A DNA stretch of 64,000 bases. Origin: CAIMWS01 sp964409245 (GTDB lineage: Bacteria; Verrucomicrobiota; Verrucomicrobiia; Limisphaerales; UBA1319). The stretch spans positions 22,661-86,660 of the forward strand of contig CAYPCQ010000021.1 of NCBI GenBank assembly GCA_964409245.1, written 5' to 3'. How positions within the stretch are numbered: the first letter of the stretch is position 1; each line of letters starts with the position of its first letter. Below the pieces are notes generated by a model that was not told where the DNA came from, ran no database searches, and worked only from the letters and a program-made list of their open reading frames with translations. Position numbers and translations under genes: made by a program. Positions 34,222-43,653 of this stretch are shown in pieces.

Positions 34222-36447
34222 ATGTCAAAGACCAGTTCCAGAAGGCGGATCCATGGCCGTCACCCGGCATCATCGCGGGGCGCGCTGTGGTGCTGGATGC
34301 TGGGTTTTTTAGGGTGCCTGGCGGCGCCCGCCCGGGCGGAGTTCCAATTCGATGTGTTCATCGGCTATGACGGCGTCATCCACCAGATGAACTGGCTGCC
34401 GGTGGTGTGCGAGGTGAAGAACGACGGCCCGGGCTTCAAGGGTGTTTTCGAGCTGAGCAACAGCCAGCTTGGCCAGGGCCAGGCCCGCCGGATGACCATG
34501 GATTTCCCCCCCAACACCCAGAAGCGGTTCGTGGTGCCGGTCTTTGCGGAGCGCTTCGGGAGCTGGAATGCGCGGCTGCTGGACGAGCGGGGCAAGGAGC
34601 GGGCCACCCAAACGAACCTGCGGGCCCGGCGCAGCCTTTACCACTCGAATTTCCTGCTGGGCGCCCTGCCGCGGACTTTCGGGGGGCTGCCATCTTTCCC
34701 GGAGCTGCGGCCCAACCAGGAGGAGTTCCAGCCCACGGTGGCCCATCTGCGGCCCGAATTATTCCCGGACAATCCGATTTGCCTCGAGGGCCTGAACGCC
34801 CTGTATCTGAACACCGAAAAGGCCCTGGACCTGAAGGCGCCCCAGGCCGGCGCGGTCGTGGCCTGGCTCCACGCGGGCGGCCACCTCATCGTGGGCCTCG
34901 AACAGCCTGGGGATCTCAACGGCGCCCCCTGGTTGAAGGCGCTGATTCCCGCCGAGTTCCAGCAAACCACCAGCCTGAGCGTGCCGGGGGCCGTCCAGGA
35001 ATGGCTGGCAGGCAAAAACGATCCCTTTTTCGCCGATTTCGCGGAATTGGCCCAAGCGGCCGGCCGCCGCCCAAACCAGGCGCAAAAGCCGCCCGAAAAT
35101 CCGAATCCCTTCGCCAATCTGGCGGCCGATCCGGCCTTTGAGCAGGGCGCCGTGAACCTGTCCACCGGCGAATGGCGGGAGGGGATCAAAGACCTGGCCG
35201 TGGGCGGGGTGCCCCTGGTGGTGCGAATCCCCCGCGGGCGGGGCCTGTTGACCGTATTGAGCTTCAGCCCGGAGCGGGAGCCCTTCCGCAGCTGGAAAAA
35301 CCGCGCCTGGTTCTGGGCGCGCGTGGCCCAGACGCCGATCAGCCTGCTCGGCCAGGGCAATATCAACCCGCCGGGCGGCTACAGCCTGGACGGCGTTTTC
35401 GGCTCCATGATCGAAAGCCGGCAAATCCGCAAGCTGCCGATCAGCTGGCTGCTGCTGCTGCTGGTGGTTTACCTGGCGGTGATCGGCCCGGTGGATTACC
35501 TGGTGCTGAAGCGGCTGAACAAAACGATGCTCACCTGGATCACCTTCCCCTGCTACGTGGCCTTCTTCTCCTTCCTGATCTACTTCATCGGCTACAAGCT
35601 GCGCGCCGGCGAGACGGAATGCAATGAACTGAGCATCGTGGACCTGTTCCCGCGGGCCACAGGCGCTGAAATGCGCGGGCGCACCTATCTGTCGATTTAT
35701 TCGCCCGCCAACTCCCGTTTCGCGCTGTCCAGCGAGCAAACCCATACCGCGCTGCGCGGCGAAACCCGCATGGTATGGGGGGGCGACGAGAATTCCCGGA
35801 TCAGCATCGAACACCATAGCGGCGGTTTCCAGGCCAGCGTTTTTGTGCCCGTCTGGACCAGCCAATTGTATGTCCACGATTGGTGGCAGACGGCGGGCGG
35901 GATGCTCAGCGCCCGGTTCGCCCGCCGCGGCAACGGCTGGCAGATGACCGTCACCAACCAGCTGGACCATGCCCTCGATCCGCTCTTCCTGACCTACAAG
36001 GACCGGGCCTACAAGCTGGGTTCCCTGCCCGCCAAAAGCAGCCTGACTTTCGACTCGGCCACGTTCAAGGGCGAGCCCTTGGTCGATTTCATCCAGCGGG
36101 CTTCGCCGCTGTTCGGAAGCGCCGTCCAGGCGCGCCAGCAGGCGTTCGGCAGCGATCCCCACCAAATCCGCTGGGATCCCCCCGCCAACACTTGCGCGGC
36201 CAGTTACATTTCCCAAGCCAGCGCGACTTACGCCGGCCCGCAATGGGGCAATCAGGGCCATAATTGGAGCTTCAATTTTGCCGCGCCCAACGGCATGGAT
36301 CTCACCGCCGTGAACCTGCGGGGCGAGCCGATGCTGATGGCTTGGGATGCGGGGCATCTGCCCGTCCGTTCGCTGCGCCAGTTCGAGGCGCGCCGCAAAG
36401 AAAGCCAGACTTTATTCCGGCTGCAGATGCCGGTCGCGGATAAATGA
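34222..36447 (+). CDS. large membrane protein with periplasmic domain, linked to an ABC ATPase
   Basis: The 741-residue protein starts at the ATG at 34222, behind AAGGCGAG. A signal sequence follows (WCWMLGFLGCLAAPARA). Residues about 30-400 are a large, presumably periplasmic domain containing glutamine-amidotransferase-like text (GAVVAWLHAGGHLIVGLEQ) but no catalytic Cys. Two transmembrane helices lie at about 405-427 (ISWLLLLLVVYLAVIGPVDY) and 436-459 (WITFPCYVAFFSFLIYFIGY), and a second soluble domain follows. The layout recalls large membrane proteins encoded with GldA-type ABC ATPases in Bacteroidetes and PVC bacteria. The ABC ATPase gene begins 10 nt downstream, so they likely work together, although no classical permease is adjacent. 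No family name can be given. Confidence 0.7.
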   Translation: MSKTSSRRRIHGRHPASSRGALWCWMLGFLGCLAAPARAEFQFDVFIGYDGVIHQMNWLPVVCEVKNDGPGFKGVFELSNSQLGQGQARRMTMDFPPNTQKRFVVPVFAERFGSWNARLLDERGKERATQTNLRARRSLYHSNFLLGALPRTFGGLPSFPELRPNQEEFQPTVAHLRPELFPDNPICLEGLNALYLNTEKALDLKAPQAGAVVAWLHAGGHLIVGLEQPGDLNGAPWLKALIPAEFQQTTSLSVPGAVQEWLAGKNDPFFADFAELAQAAGRRPNQAQKPPENPNPFANLAADPAFEQGAVNLSTGEWREGIKDLAVGGVPLVVRIPRGRGLLTVLSFSPEREPFRSWKNRAWFWARVAQTPISLLGQGNINPPGGYSLDGVFGSMIESRQIRKLPISWLLLLLVVYLAVIGPVDYLVLKRLNKTMLTWITFPCYVAFFSFLIYFIGYKLRAGETECNELSIVDLFPRATGAEMRGRTYLSIYSPANSRFALSSEQTHTALRGETRMVWGGDENSRISIEHHSGGFQASVFVPVWTSQLYVHDWWQTAGGMLSARFARRGNGWQMTVTNQLDHALDPLFLTYKDRAYKLGSLPAKSSLTFDSATFKGEPLVDFIQRASPLFGSAVQARQQAFGSDPHQIRWDPPANTCAASYISQASATYAGPQWGNQGHNWSFNFAAPNGMDLTAVNLRGEPMLMAWDAGHLPVRSLRQFEARRKESQTLFRLQMPVADK

Positions 36448-36457
36448 GAAATGACCT

Positions 36458-37414
36458 ATGGCTGAGAATGTGAATCCTCCTGCGGTGGCGGTCCAAACCG
36501 ACAGCTTGACCCGGTCCTACGGCAGCCTGCTGGCCTTAAGCGGCCTGAACCTGACGGTCAACAAGGGCGATCTTTTCGGCTTCATCGGGTCCAATGGCGC
36601 CGGCAAAACCACCACCTTGCGCATCCTCGCCACCTTCCTGACCCCTTCGGCAGGCCAGGCCCAAATCTTCGGCCACGACGTGGTCCGGGAAGCCGACGCC
36701 GTCCGGCGGATCATCGGCTACATGCCCGACTTTTTCGGCGTTTACAAGGACATGGAAGTGACCGAATACCTCGATTTCTTCGGGGCCTGTTACAAGATCC
36801 CCTCGGCCAAACGGGAAAAAACCGTCAACGATGTGCTCGAATTGGTGGGGCTCAGCGAAAAACGGGGCACGTTGATTGGCGCCTTGAGCCGGGGCATGCA
36901 GCAACGCCTGGGCCTGGCCCGGGTTTTGATCCACGATCCCCAGCTCCTGCTGCTGGACGAACCGGCCAGCGGCCTGGATCCCCGCGCCCGGATCGAAGTG
37001 ATGGCCATTTTGCAGGAGCTGCAGCGGCTGGGCAAAACCATCATCATTTCCTCCCACATCCTCAGCGAATTGCAGAACCTCTGCAACCGGGTGGCGATCA
37101 TTGAAAAAGGCCAGCTGATTTACAGCGGGCCGGTCCAGGGGGTGCGCGACCAGTTCGCCGCCGGCCGGGTATTCCTCGTCAAGGTGGCCGCCGGCGTTGA
37201 GGAAGCCATGGCTTTGCTGAAAACGGGTCTGGAAGCCAGCGAAGTCGTCTATAAAGACGGCCGGATCCGGGTGGTGCTCAAGGACCACGAAACCGATCCG
37301 GGCAGCGTGGCGGAAACCCTCGTCAAAGGCGGCTTCAAGCTCATCGGCCTGGAGGAGGAGGAACTGGGCCTGGAGGAAGTCTTCCTCCGGGTGACCCGCG
37401 GCGATACTCAATAA
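36458..37414 (+). CDS. ABC transporter ATP-binding protein (ABC-2/GldA type)
   Basis: The 318-residue protein is a complete ABC nucleotide-binding domain: Walker A GSNGAGKTT (about 45-53), Q-loop region IIGYMPDFFGVYKDMEV, signature LSRGMQQRLGLARVL, Walker B LLLLDEPASGLDP, and H-loop IISSHILSEL. The C-terminal 90 residues are the extension usual in ABC-2 exporters (for example DrrA or GldA). It powers transport or envelope remodelling. It begins 10 nt after the membrane protein at 34222-36447 and 35 nt before clpS. No six-helix ABC-2 permease gene is next to it. Confidence 0.93.
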   Translation: MAENVNPPAVAVQTDSLTRSYGSLLALSGLNLTVNKGDLFGFIGSNGAGKTTTLRILATFLTPSAGQAQIFGHDVVREADAVRRIIGYMPDFFGVYKDMEVTEYLDFFGACYKIPSAKREKTVNDVLELVGLSEKRGTLIGALSRGMQQRLGLARVLIHDPQLLLLDEPASGLDPRARIEVMAILQELQRLGKTIIISSHILSELQNLCNRVAIIEKGQLIYSGPVQGVRDQFAAGRVFLVKVAAGVEEAMALLKTGLEASEVVYKDGRIRVVLKDHETDPGSVAETLVKGGFKLIGLEEEELGLEEVFLRVTRGDTQ

Positions 37415-37449
37415 AAGGAGGCGCCGGGCCACGGCTTCAGTTTTGAACC

Positions 37450-37770
37450 ATGCCAGACAAGGATACAGTCCAACCCCCGGTGGTGCTGCCGGACTTGGAA
37501 AAAAAACAGGCCACGGATGCCAAAATCACCCATGAGCCAGGCTTTTTGGTGATCTGCTGGAACGACCCGGTCAACCTGATGGATTACGTGACCCATGTCT
37601 TCCAGACGGTTTTTGGCTGGTACCGCAAAAAGGCGGAATTCCACATGCTGCAGGTGCACAACCAGGGCAAGAGTGTGCTGGTCCGCGACAGCTTCGAGCG
37701 AGCCGAGTATTATGTGCATCAGCTGCACAAATACTGCCTCCACGCCACGCTGGAACGTGACCAACCGTGA
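37450..37770 (+). CDS. clpS: ATP-dependent Clp protease adaptor ClpS
   Basis: The 106-residue protein delivers N-degron substrates to ClpAP/ClpCP. The ClpS core is at about residues 32-105: VICWNDPVNLMDYVTHVFQ holds the conserved N-D-x-V-N-x-M-x-Y-V binding pocket for the N-terminal residue, followed by KAEFHMLQVHNQGKSVLV and YYVHQLHKYCLHATLE. The first 30 residues form a variable tail. It is followed after 61 nt by a DUF2017 gene, the same pairing known from Actinobacteria. Confidence 0.95.
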   Translation: MPDKDTVQPPVVLPDLEKKQATDAKITHEPGFLVICWNDPVNLMDYVTHVFQTVFGWYRKKAEFHMLQVHNQGKSVLVRDSFERAEYYVHQLHKYCLHATLERDQP

Positions 37771-37831
37771 ACACCGCCCCCACCATGCCTCCCATTTTCA
37801 TCCGCCGCCCGTCCGCCGGGAACCGCCAGCC

Positions 37832-38287
37832 ATGAAACGCGTTTCCGACGGCGCCGATAAAATGGTGTTCCACCTGCATCCGCGGGAGCGAATGCTGCTG
37901 CAGGAGGTTTTGCAATTATACCCGCTGGTGCCCTCCGGCCATCAAAAGCTCGACCGCCACGGGCTGGATGCCACGTTGATCGAAGGGCAGCAACTGCTGG
38001 ACGAAGCGCTGGCGGAACAGCGCCAGGAGCATCGCCAGCGGGTGCGCCAATTCATCGAGGATCCCCGCACCTTTGAAACCGTCACGGGTGGCTGCCACCT
38101 GGCGCTGACCAGGCCGCAGATGGAATGGCTGCTGCAGGTCTTGAACGATGTCCGGGTGGGGAGCTGGCTGAAACTGGGCGCCCCGGAGGAGGAAGCGCGC
38201 CGCAAAACGATCCCCACCGAGGATACCGAACCGCTGCTGTACGCCATGGATGTATGCGCCTATTTCCAAAGCAATCTGATCACCTGA
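37832..38287 (+). CDS. DUF2017-family protein
   Basis: The 151-residue cytoplasmic, helix-rich protein starts at the ATG at 37832. It contains MVFHLHPRERMLLQEVLQLYP, then LTRPQMEWLLQVLNDVRVG and DTEPLLYAMDVCAYFQSNLI near the C-terminus. These three blocks match the DUF2017 pattern of helical proteins encoded next to clpS. Function is unknown; the position suggests a link to N-end-rule proteolysis. The next gene overlaps its last 34 nt. Confidence 0.75.
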   Translation: MKRVSDGADKMVFHLHPRERMLLQEVLQLYPLVPSGHQKLDRHGLDATLIEGQQLLDEALAEQRQEHRQRVRQFIEDPRTFETVTGGCHLALTRPQMEWLLQVLNDVRVGSWLKLGAPEEEARRKTIPTEDTEPLLYAMDVCAYFQSNLIT

Positions 38288-39672
38288 ACCCGCTTTTTCC
38301 CACCCGGACACGCCACCGTGTTTCCCGCCAGGTCCGGGCGGTTTTCCTGGCTTCCCTGACCATGCTTGCCACCGCCCGGGCGGAAGATTGGCCCCGCCTG
38401 GGCGGCCCCGGTGGAAACGGCTTTTCCACCGAAACCGGCCTCGCCCGGTCCTGGCCTGAAAACGGCCCCAAGGTTTGGTGGTCGCTCGCGATGGGCGAGG
38501 GCTACGCCGGGGCCGCCATCCGCGGCGGCCAGGCTTTCGTGCTCGATCGCACCGACGATCTTCAGGATGTGCTCCGGTGCCTGGAACTGGCCACCGGACG
38601 CGAATTGTGGCGCGCAGCCATGGATGCCCCGGGGAATCTCCCCTACAACGGCTCCCGCAATGTGCCGACGCTGGATGGCCCCTGGATTTTTGCGGCAGGC
38701 CCCCTGGGCCAGTTTTACTGCTTCGATGGGCGTTCCCGCCAATTGGCCTGGTCCAAACACCTGGTGAACGACTTCAAGGATCCGCAAATCGACCGCGAAA
38801 CTCCGCCTGCCGACCGCGCCGATAAACTGGCCCGGGCGCAAGTGCCCATGTGGGGCATGACCCAGGCTCCCCTGCCCTGGCGCGACGTGGTCATCGTGGC
38901 GCCCCAGACCCAGAAAACCGGCCTGGTGGCCTATGAAAAAACCACCGGGAAATTGCGCTGGCAATCGGGCAGCCTGGGCCGCAACTGGTATAGCCATGTC
39001 AGCCCGTTCCTTGCCAACCTGGACGGCGTGGACCAGGTGATCATGCTGGCCCAGCCCAGCGATCCGGAAAAATCCCCCGCCCAGGCGCCTCCCGCCCTGG
39101 TGACCGCGGTGGATCCGCTCACCGGACGCATCCTGTGGCAAACCCAAACCCCGCGGCCCTATAAAATCCCCATACCCCAGCCGGTGCAAACCGGGGCCAG
39201 CCGCTTCCTGGTCACCGGCGGGTTCGGGCTGGGTTGCGTCTTTTTTGAGGCCGCCCGGAAAAATGGCGCGTGGGAGGCCGGAGTTGGCGCCGAAAACCGG
39301 AACGCTTCCGCTTTCATCCATTCGCCGGTCCTTTACCGGGACCACCTTTACGTGCTCAGCTTGAAGGAGCACGGCGGCGCCGCCACCGGGCTGGTGTGCC
39401 TGAACCGGGCCGGGGAAATCCAGTGGCAAACCGGACCCGCGCTGCAGTTCGACCAAGGCCCCTTGCTGGTGGTGGACGGCCTGGCCTTGGTGCTCCACGG
39501 CAAAACCGGGGTGCTGCACTTGCTGGAAATTTCCCCTGCGGGCTTCAAGCTCCTGGCCAAGGCCAAAGTTCTGGATGGCAAAACCCCTTGGGCCCCGATG
39601 GCTTTCTCCGATGGCAAACTGCTGGTTCGCGATTTGAACCGGATGAAATGCCTGGATTTGCGCCATCCGTGA
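38254..39672 (+). CDS. secreted PQQ-type beta-propeller protein
   Basis: The 472-residue protein is read from the ATG at 38254, the first in-frame start before the signal peptide VFLASLTMLATARA. It overlaps DUF2017 by 34 nt, and no later start keeps the whole signal. The body has eight-bladed PQQ_2-type repeats: WPRLGGPGGNGFSTETGL is the typical opening, LELATGRELWRA is a blade W motif, VAYEKTTGKLRWQS is a blade, and AVDPLTGRILWQTQT is another. Such proteins are abundant in PVC bacteria and need not bind PQQ. Function is unknown; a periplasmic binding or sensor role is the usual guess. A second, shorter paralogue is at 43654-44877. Confidence 0.85.
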   Translation: MRLFPKQSDHLNPLFPTRTRHRVSRQVRAVFLASLTMLATARAEDWPRLGGPGGNGFSTETGLARSWPENGPKVWWSLAMGEGYAGAAIRGGQAFVLDRTDDLQDVLRCLELATGRELWRAAMDAPGNLPYNGSRNVPTLDGPWIFAAGPLGQFYCFDGRSRQLAWSKHLVNDFKDPQIDRETPPADRADKLARAQVPMWGMTQAPLPWRDVVIVAPQTQKTGLVAYEKTTGKLRWQSGSLGRNWYSHVSPFLANLDGVDQVIMLAQPSDPEKSPAQAPPALVTAVDPLTGRILWQTQTPRPYKIPIPQPVQTGASRFLVTGGFGLGCVFFEAARKNGAWEAGVGAENRNASAFIHSPVLYRDHLYVLSLKEHGGAATGLVCLNRAGEIQWQTGPALQFDQGPLLVVDGLALVLHGKTGVLHLLEISPAGFKLLAKAKVLDGKTPWAPMAFSDGKLLVRDLNRMKCLDLRHP

Positions 39673-39697
39673 ACCGATCCTATTTGCTGAAGCATTT

Positions 39698-41290
39698 ATG
39701 AAACCAAAAACCCATTGGCTGGCCGGCGTGAGCCTGGCCGGGCTGCTCGCCTCCAGCCTCTTCCCGCCCCTTTTGCGCGCGGCGGAAAGCCCCGCTGCCT
39801 GGCTGCTGGCCAAACAGCACGCGGCCAGCCATCGCTTCTCCACTTTGTTCACCGCCCAGGACATGCGGAATCACCTGGCCTCCGGGCCCGGCCTCGATCA
39901 GGCTGTGGCCTGGTGCAAACAAACCGGCGTCACGCAGGTGTATCTGGAGACTTTCCGGGACGGATACCAGGCGGAGCGCCCCGTGCTGGCGCAGGCCCGG
40001 GACCGCTTCTCCCGCGATGGTTTTCTGGTTTCCGGCTGCGTAACCCCCACCCAGGTGGGCAAGCCTTCCACGGGCTGGAAACCGGCCATTAGCTGCTATA
40101 CCGACGGCCCCACCCAGGAGCGGGTCCGGCAGATTTTTGAATTCACGGCCGGGCTGTTCGACGCCATCATGATCGATGACTTTTGGTTCACCGATTGCGC
40201 CTGCGCCGAATGCGAAACGGCACGCCAGGCCAAACGGGTGCAGGTGGGCGTCCACGCTTATCCGGTGGCGGGCAATTCCTGGACCGATTACCGCTGCGAA
40301 CTCATGGTGCGGGTGTCCCAGGAACGGGTGATCGCACCGGCCCGGGCGGTCAACCCCCAGGTGCGGCTCATCATCAAATACCCTCAATGGTACGACCGTT
40401 TCCAGGAGCGCGGTTACGAGGTTATCCGCGAGACCGCGGATTTCGACCAGATTTGGGTGGGGACCGAAACGCGGGACTACCAGGACAAGCAATGGGGAGG
40501 GACAGTCCAGTATGAGGCCTATTTCATCATGCGCTGGCTGGGGGGGATCGGCGGCGCCAAGTGCGGCGGCGGCTGGTATGATTGGCTGGGCACCACGGAA
40601 AAGACCTACCTCGAGCAGGCGCGCCAGACCATCCTGGCGGGCGCCCGCGAATCCCTGCTGTTTTGTTACGGCGGCCTGCAGCGCGATACCGGCCCGAAAA
40701 ATATCACCGCCCTGCGCGCGCAGCTGCCGGAGCTGTTCGCCACGGCTCAGCAGGTGAGCCGGCGGCAGGCCCGGGGCATCGCCGCCTATAAGCCCGCCGG
40801 CAGCCCCGGCGGCGCGGAAGCCCGCATCTTCGATTTCGCCGGCATGCTCGGCCTGCCCTTGCTGCCGTGCCACAAATTCCCCGCAGACGCGGCGGCGGCC
40901 TTTTTCTCGATCCACGCCTGGCAGGATCCCGCGCTGGCAGAACAGCTGGCCCGTTTCATCCAGGCGGGGAAACCGGTCCTGGTGACCGACGGCCTCGCGG
41001 CGAAACTGGCGGGCAAGGTTCCTTTGGATGCCGCCAACGTCCAGATCCTTCCGGTGCGCGGCGATCCCCCATCCATCCTGCAACTTCCTGCCGAAAACCT
41101 GGACCGCCTCCGGGCCAGGCTGCTGCCACCCATCCAAGCGACCTTCCAGGCGCCCAGCCGGGTGGCCCTTTACCTGTTCACCGGCGGCAGCTGGGTGATC
41201 GAAAACTTCAACGACCGCGAGGTGGAAACCACCTTCAACGGCCGGCCGGTGGCGGTTCCGGCGCGGGGCTGGAAATATGCGTGGGAATAG
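39698..41290 (+). CDS. secreted protein, possible TIM-barrel glycosidase-like
   Basis: The 530-residue protein has a signal peptide (MKPKTHWLAGVSLAGLLAS, ending near LRAA). Residues about 55-370 look like an alpha/beta barrel: QAVAWCKQTGVTQVYLETF, DRFSRDGFLVSGCVTP, DAIMIDDFWFTDCACAEC with acidic D residues at a strand end, and VRLIIKYPQWYDRFQERGY. The C-terminal 130 residues are a beta-domain (ARLLPPIQATFQAPSRVALYLFTGG). The order of elements recalls GH42/GH-A-type hypothetical glycosidases with a trimerisation domain (AEQLARFIQAGKPVLVTDG). Catalytic residues are not assigned. It lies 25 nt after the PQQ gene and 24 nt before rsmA. Confidence 0.55.
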   Translation: MKPKTHWLAGVSLAGLLASSLFPPLLRAAESPAAWLLAKQHAASHRFSTLFTAQDMRNHLASGPGLDQAVAWCKQTGVTQVYLETFRDGYQAERPVLAQARDRFSRDGFLVSGCVTPTQVGKPSTGWKPAISCYTDGPTQERVRQIFEFTAGLFDAIMIDDFWFTDCACAECETARQAKRVQVGVHAYPVAGNSWTDYRCELMVRVSQERVIAPARAVNPQVRLIIKYPQWYDRFQERGYEVIRETADFDQIWVGTETRDYQDKQWGGTVQYEAYFIMRWLGGIGGAKCGGGWYDWLGTTEKTYLEQARQTILAGARESLLFCYGGLQRDTGPKNITALRAQLPELFATAQQVSRRQARGIAAYKPAGSPGGAEARIFDFAGMLGLPLLPCHKFPADAAAAFFSIHAWQDPALAEQLARFIQAGKPVLVTDGLAAKLAGKVPLDAANVQILPVRGDPPSILQLPAENLDRLRARLLPPIQATFQAPSRVALYLFTGGSWVIENFNDREVETTFNGRPVAVPARGWKYAWE

Positions 41291-41314
41291 GCATTTGCGC
41301 CCGCCTGGCCAGCC

Positions 41315-42154
41315 ATGAAGTTATCCGAAATTAAGGAAATCCTGGCCCACCGTGGATTGGTTCTGACCAAATCCCTGGGCCAGAATTTCATGCACGACAG
41401 CAACCAGGTGCGCCGGATGATCCAGTGCGCGGCCCTGGCGCCGGGGGATCCCGTGCTGGAAATCGGCCCGGGGCTGGGGCCGTTGACCGAGTATTTGCTG
41501 GCGGCCGGATGCCCCGTGCTGGCGATCGAAAAAGACCGCCGGCTTTGCGATTGCCTGCGGGAACGGCTGGGCAGCCAGGCCGGGCTGGAAATCATCCACG
41601 CCGATGCCTTGGACTACTTGAAAGCCGAATCCCGATCCTGGCGGGATTGGACCCTGGTTTCGAATTTGCCCTACTCGGTGGGCTCCCGCCTGCTCATGGA
41701 GCTGGCCCTCAGCCCGGAGCCTCCCAAAAAGCTGGTGGCCACCCTCCAATTGGAGGTCATCCAGCGGCTGGTGGCCCGGCCGGGAACCGCCGCCTACGGC
41801 GCGTTGACGCTGCTGCTTGGCCTGCGCTATCAGTCCGGCTCCTGGTTTAAGATCCCCGCCTCCTGCTTCCACCCGGAACCCGAGGTGGACTCCGGGTGCG
41901 TGGTTTTGGAGCGGCGCGCCAGCCCGCTTTTGACGGCCGCCCAACGGCTGGATTATGACCGGATCGTAAGGCGGAGTTTCTCCCAGCGGCGCAAAATGAT
42001 GCTCAAGCTCTTGAAAGCCGATTGGCCGGCCGCCGCCCTGGAAGCGGCTTTCGCCGGGGCCGGCTTATCGCTTCAAAGCCGCGCCGAGGATGCCAGTTTT
42101 GAACAATACCTGAACCTGATCCGCCTGCTGGGCGGCTCCGCAACCCATGAGTGA
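41315..42154 (+). CDS. rsmA: 16S rRNA (adenine1518-N6/adenine1519-N6)-dimethyltransferase
   Basis: The 279-residue enzyme (KsgA) dimethylates two adenines in the 3' terminal helix of 16S rRNA late in 30S assembly. Visible motifs are KSLGQNFMHD at the N-terminus, the SAM motif VLEIGPGLGPLTEYLL, the acidic end of strand 2 in AIEKDRRL, the catalytic motif IV NLPYSV, and a C-terminal helical domain with SQRRKMMLKLLK. The length matches the family. Its last 8 nt overlap the start of the Nudix gene. Confidence 0.97.
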   Translation: MKLSEIKEILAHRGLVLTKSLGQNFMHDSNQVRRMIQCAALAPGDPVLEIGPGLGPLTEYLLAAGCPVLAIEKDRRLCDCLRERLGSQAGLEIIHADALDYLKAESRSWRDWTLVSNLPYSVGSRLLMELALSPEPPKKLVATLQLEVIQRLVARPGTAAYGALTLLLGLRYQSGSWFKIPASCFHPEPEVDSGCVVLERRASPLLTAAQRLDYDRIVRRSFSQRRKMMLKLLKADWPAAALEAAFAGAGLSLQSRAEDASFEQYLNLIRLLGGSATHE

Positions 42155-42686
42155 AGAATATTTTGACGTGGTAAATGAACGGGACGAGGTCATCGGCCGC
42201 GAAGCCCGCTCGCAGGTGCACCGGCTGGGCCTTTACCACCGGGCCGTGCATGTGCTCGTGTTCGATCCCCAGCACCGCCTTTTCCTGCAAAAACGCTCCC
42301 AGTGGAAAGACACTTTTCCCGGAACCTGGGATTCCTCGGCCTCGGGGCACCTGGCGCCGGGTGAAAGCTATGATGCCTGTGCGGTCCGGGAAGCGCAGGA
42401 GGAACTGGGCATCACTTTTCAAAAACCACCTGAAAAGCTGTTCAAAATCGAGGCCTGCCCCGCAACCGGCCGGGAGTTTATCTGGGTTTACCGGGCGCAC
42501 CACGCCGGGCCGTTTATCCTGCCGCCTGAGGAAATCGAATCCGGCGATTGGTTCGCGCCGGAAGTGCTGGAGCCGTGGATGAGCCGCCGCCCGGGCGATT
42601 TCGCCCCGGCTTTGCCGCTCATTTGGGGCCGGCTGCCGCCCCTTCCCCGGCCTTGCCCCCCCCGGGCCGCCATGCGAATTGACTAA
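42147..42686 (+). CDS. Nudix hydrolase (Idi-like subgroup)
   Basis: The 179-residue protein carries a Nudix box at about residues 70-92: GHLAPGESYDACAVREAQEE with a following LG, matching GX5EX7REUXEEXGU. The N-terminal EEYFDVVNERDEVIGREARSQ resembles the isopentenyl-diphosphate isomerase-like and YfcD-type subgroup. The exact pyrophosphate substrate cannot be read from the sequence. The start overlaps the 3' end of rsmA by 8 nt, so the genes are probably translationally coupled. The last 20 residues are Pro/Arg-rich and non-conserved-looking. Confidence 0.9.
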   Translation: MSEEYFDVVNERDEVIGREARSQVHRLGLYHRAVHVLVFDPQHRLFLQKRSQWKDTFPGTWDSSASGHLAPGESYDACAVREAQEELGITFQKPPEKLFKIEACPATGREFIWVYRAHHAGPFILPPEEIESGDWFAPEVLEPWMSRRPGDFAPALPLIWGRLPPLPRPCPPRAAMRID

Positions 42687-42714
42687 CCTCCCGCCAGCGG
42701 CCATAGTGAATCAC

Positions 42715-43467
42715 GTGAATTTCGATATTTCACATATCCTGGATAATTGGGAATTTCAGCCCGGGAAGGTCATGGTCAGGCGGTTCAAAGGACGGGACGG
42801 CACTGATAAAATCCAACTGCGGCTGGATTTGGGCATTGTGCAGATGAATGCCGACGGCAGGCCCGACGGCAAACAACCGCACGGCCATCCCACTTTGCTG
42901 GATTTTTACACCGCGAAGATAGCCGATATTCCCGAACCGGCCGAGCCATTCGAGGTGGACGAGGAAGGATGCACCCAATTGCACCTGGAAGCCATGCAAT
43001 ATCACCACCGCTGCCTTTGCCAGATGGAGCTGGAAGATTACGCCGGCGTCATCCGCGATGCCGGCCGCATGCTCGATATCCTCGATTTTGTGAACGAATT
43101 CGGGGCCGTGGAAGACCTGTTTTGGCAGCGCCAGATCGGGCCGCAGGCCATCCTCATGCGGACCCGCGCCTCCGGCAGCAAAAAATTGCAGGACGGCGAT
43201 TTCGACGGCGCCCTGGCCGACATCCATGAGGGCATCGATGAAATCCACGCCTTTTGGAAGGAATTGGGCGAGGAAAACGCCGAAGAACAGAGCGACGAAA
43301 TCCAATCCCTCGAAACCTGGCTGGAATCCATCCAGACCCAGCGGCCGCTATCCCAGCGCGAGAAACTTGAACTCGCTTTGGGCGAAGCCGTCGAGCGGGA
43401 AGATTACGAAAAAGCCGCCTACTACCGGGATATGCTCCGGAACCTCCCGATCCTCCCGCAGCCCTGA
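42715..43467 (+). CDS. UvrB/UvrC (UVR) motif-containing protein
   Basis: The protein is about 250 residues from a GTG at 42715 (a GTG at 42706 and TTG at 42679 are also in frame; the chosen one begins MNFDISHILDNW). The C-terminal 35 residues are a UVR motif, KLELALGEAVEREDYEKAAYYRDML, whose last part matches the UvrB-UvrC interaction helices also found in McsA and ClpC. The middle is helical (HLEAMQYHHRCLCQMELEDY). The motif suggests a protein-protein interaction role in proteolysis or repair. It follows the Nudix gene within 30 nt. Confidence 0.8.
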   Translation: MNFDISHILDNWEFQPGKVMVRRFKGRDGTDKIQLRLDLGIVQMNADGRPDGKQPHGHPTLLDFYTAKIADIPEPAEPFEVDEEGCTQLHLEAMQYHHRCLCQMELEDYAGVIRDAGRMLDILDFVNEFGAVEDLFWQRQIGPQAILMRTRASGSKKLQDGDFDGALADIHEGIDEIHAFWKELGEENAEEQSDEIQSLETWLESIQTQRPLSQREKLELALGEAVEREDYEKAAYYRDMLRNLPILPQP

Positions 43468-43653
43468 TTCATTATTCCTGACGTTGGGAGGCGGTTGGCC
43501 GATCTGCCTGAACCATCCCTCAAAGCGAGGGGGGGCCGATTCTTTTATGTAACCTCCAGCCAACCGGGCCAGTCTATAGGATTGTTAAACTCCCTTGTTT
43601 TTAATGCTCCTGAAAAAGGAAACGTGTGATCGACAACCCATAACAGGCTGAAA

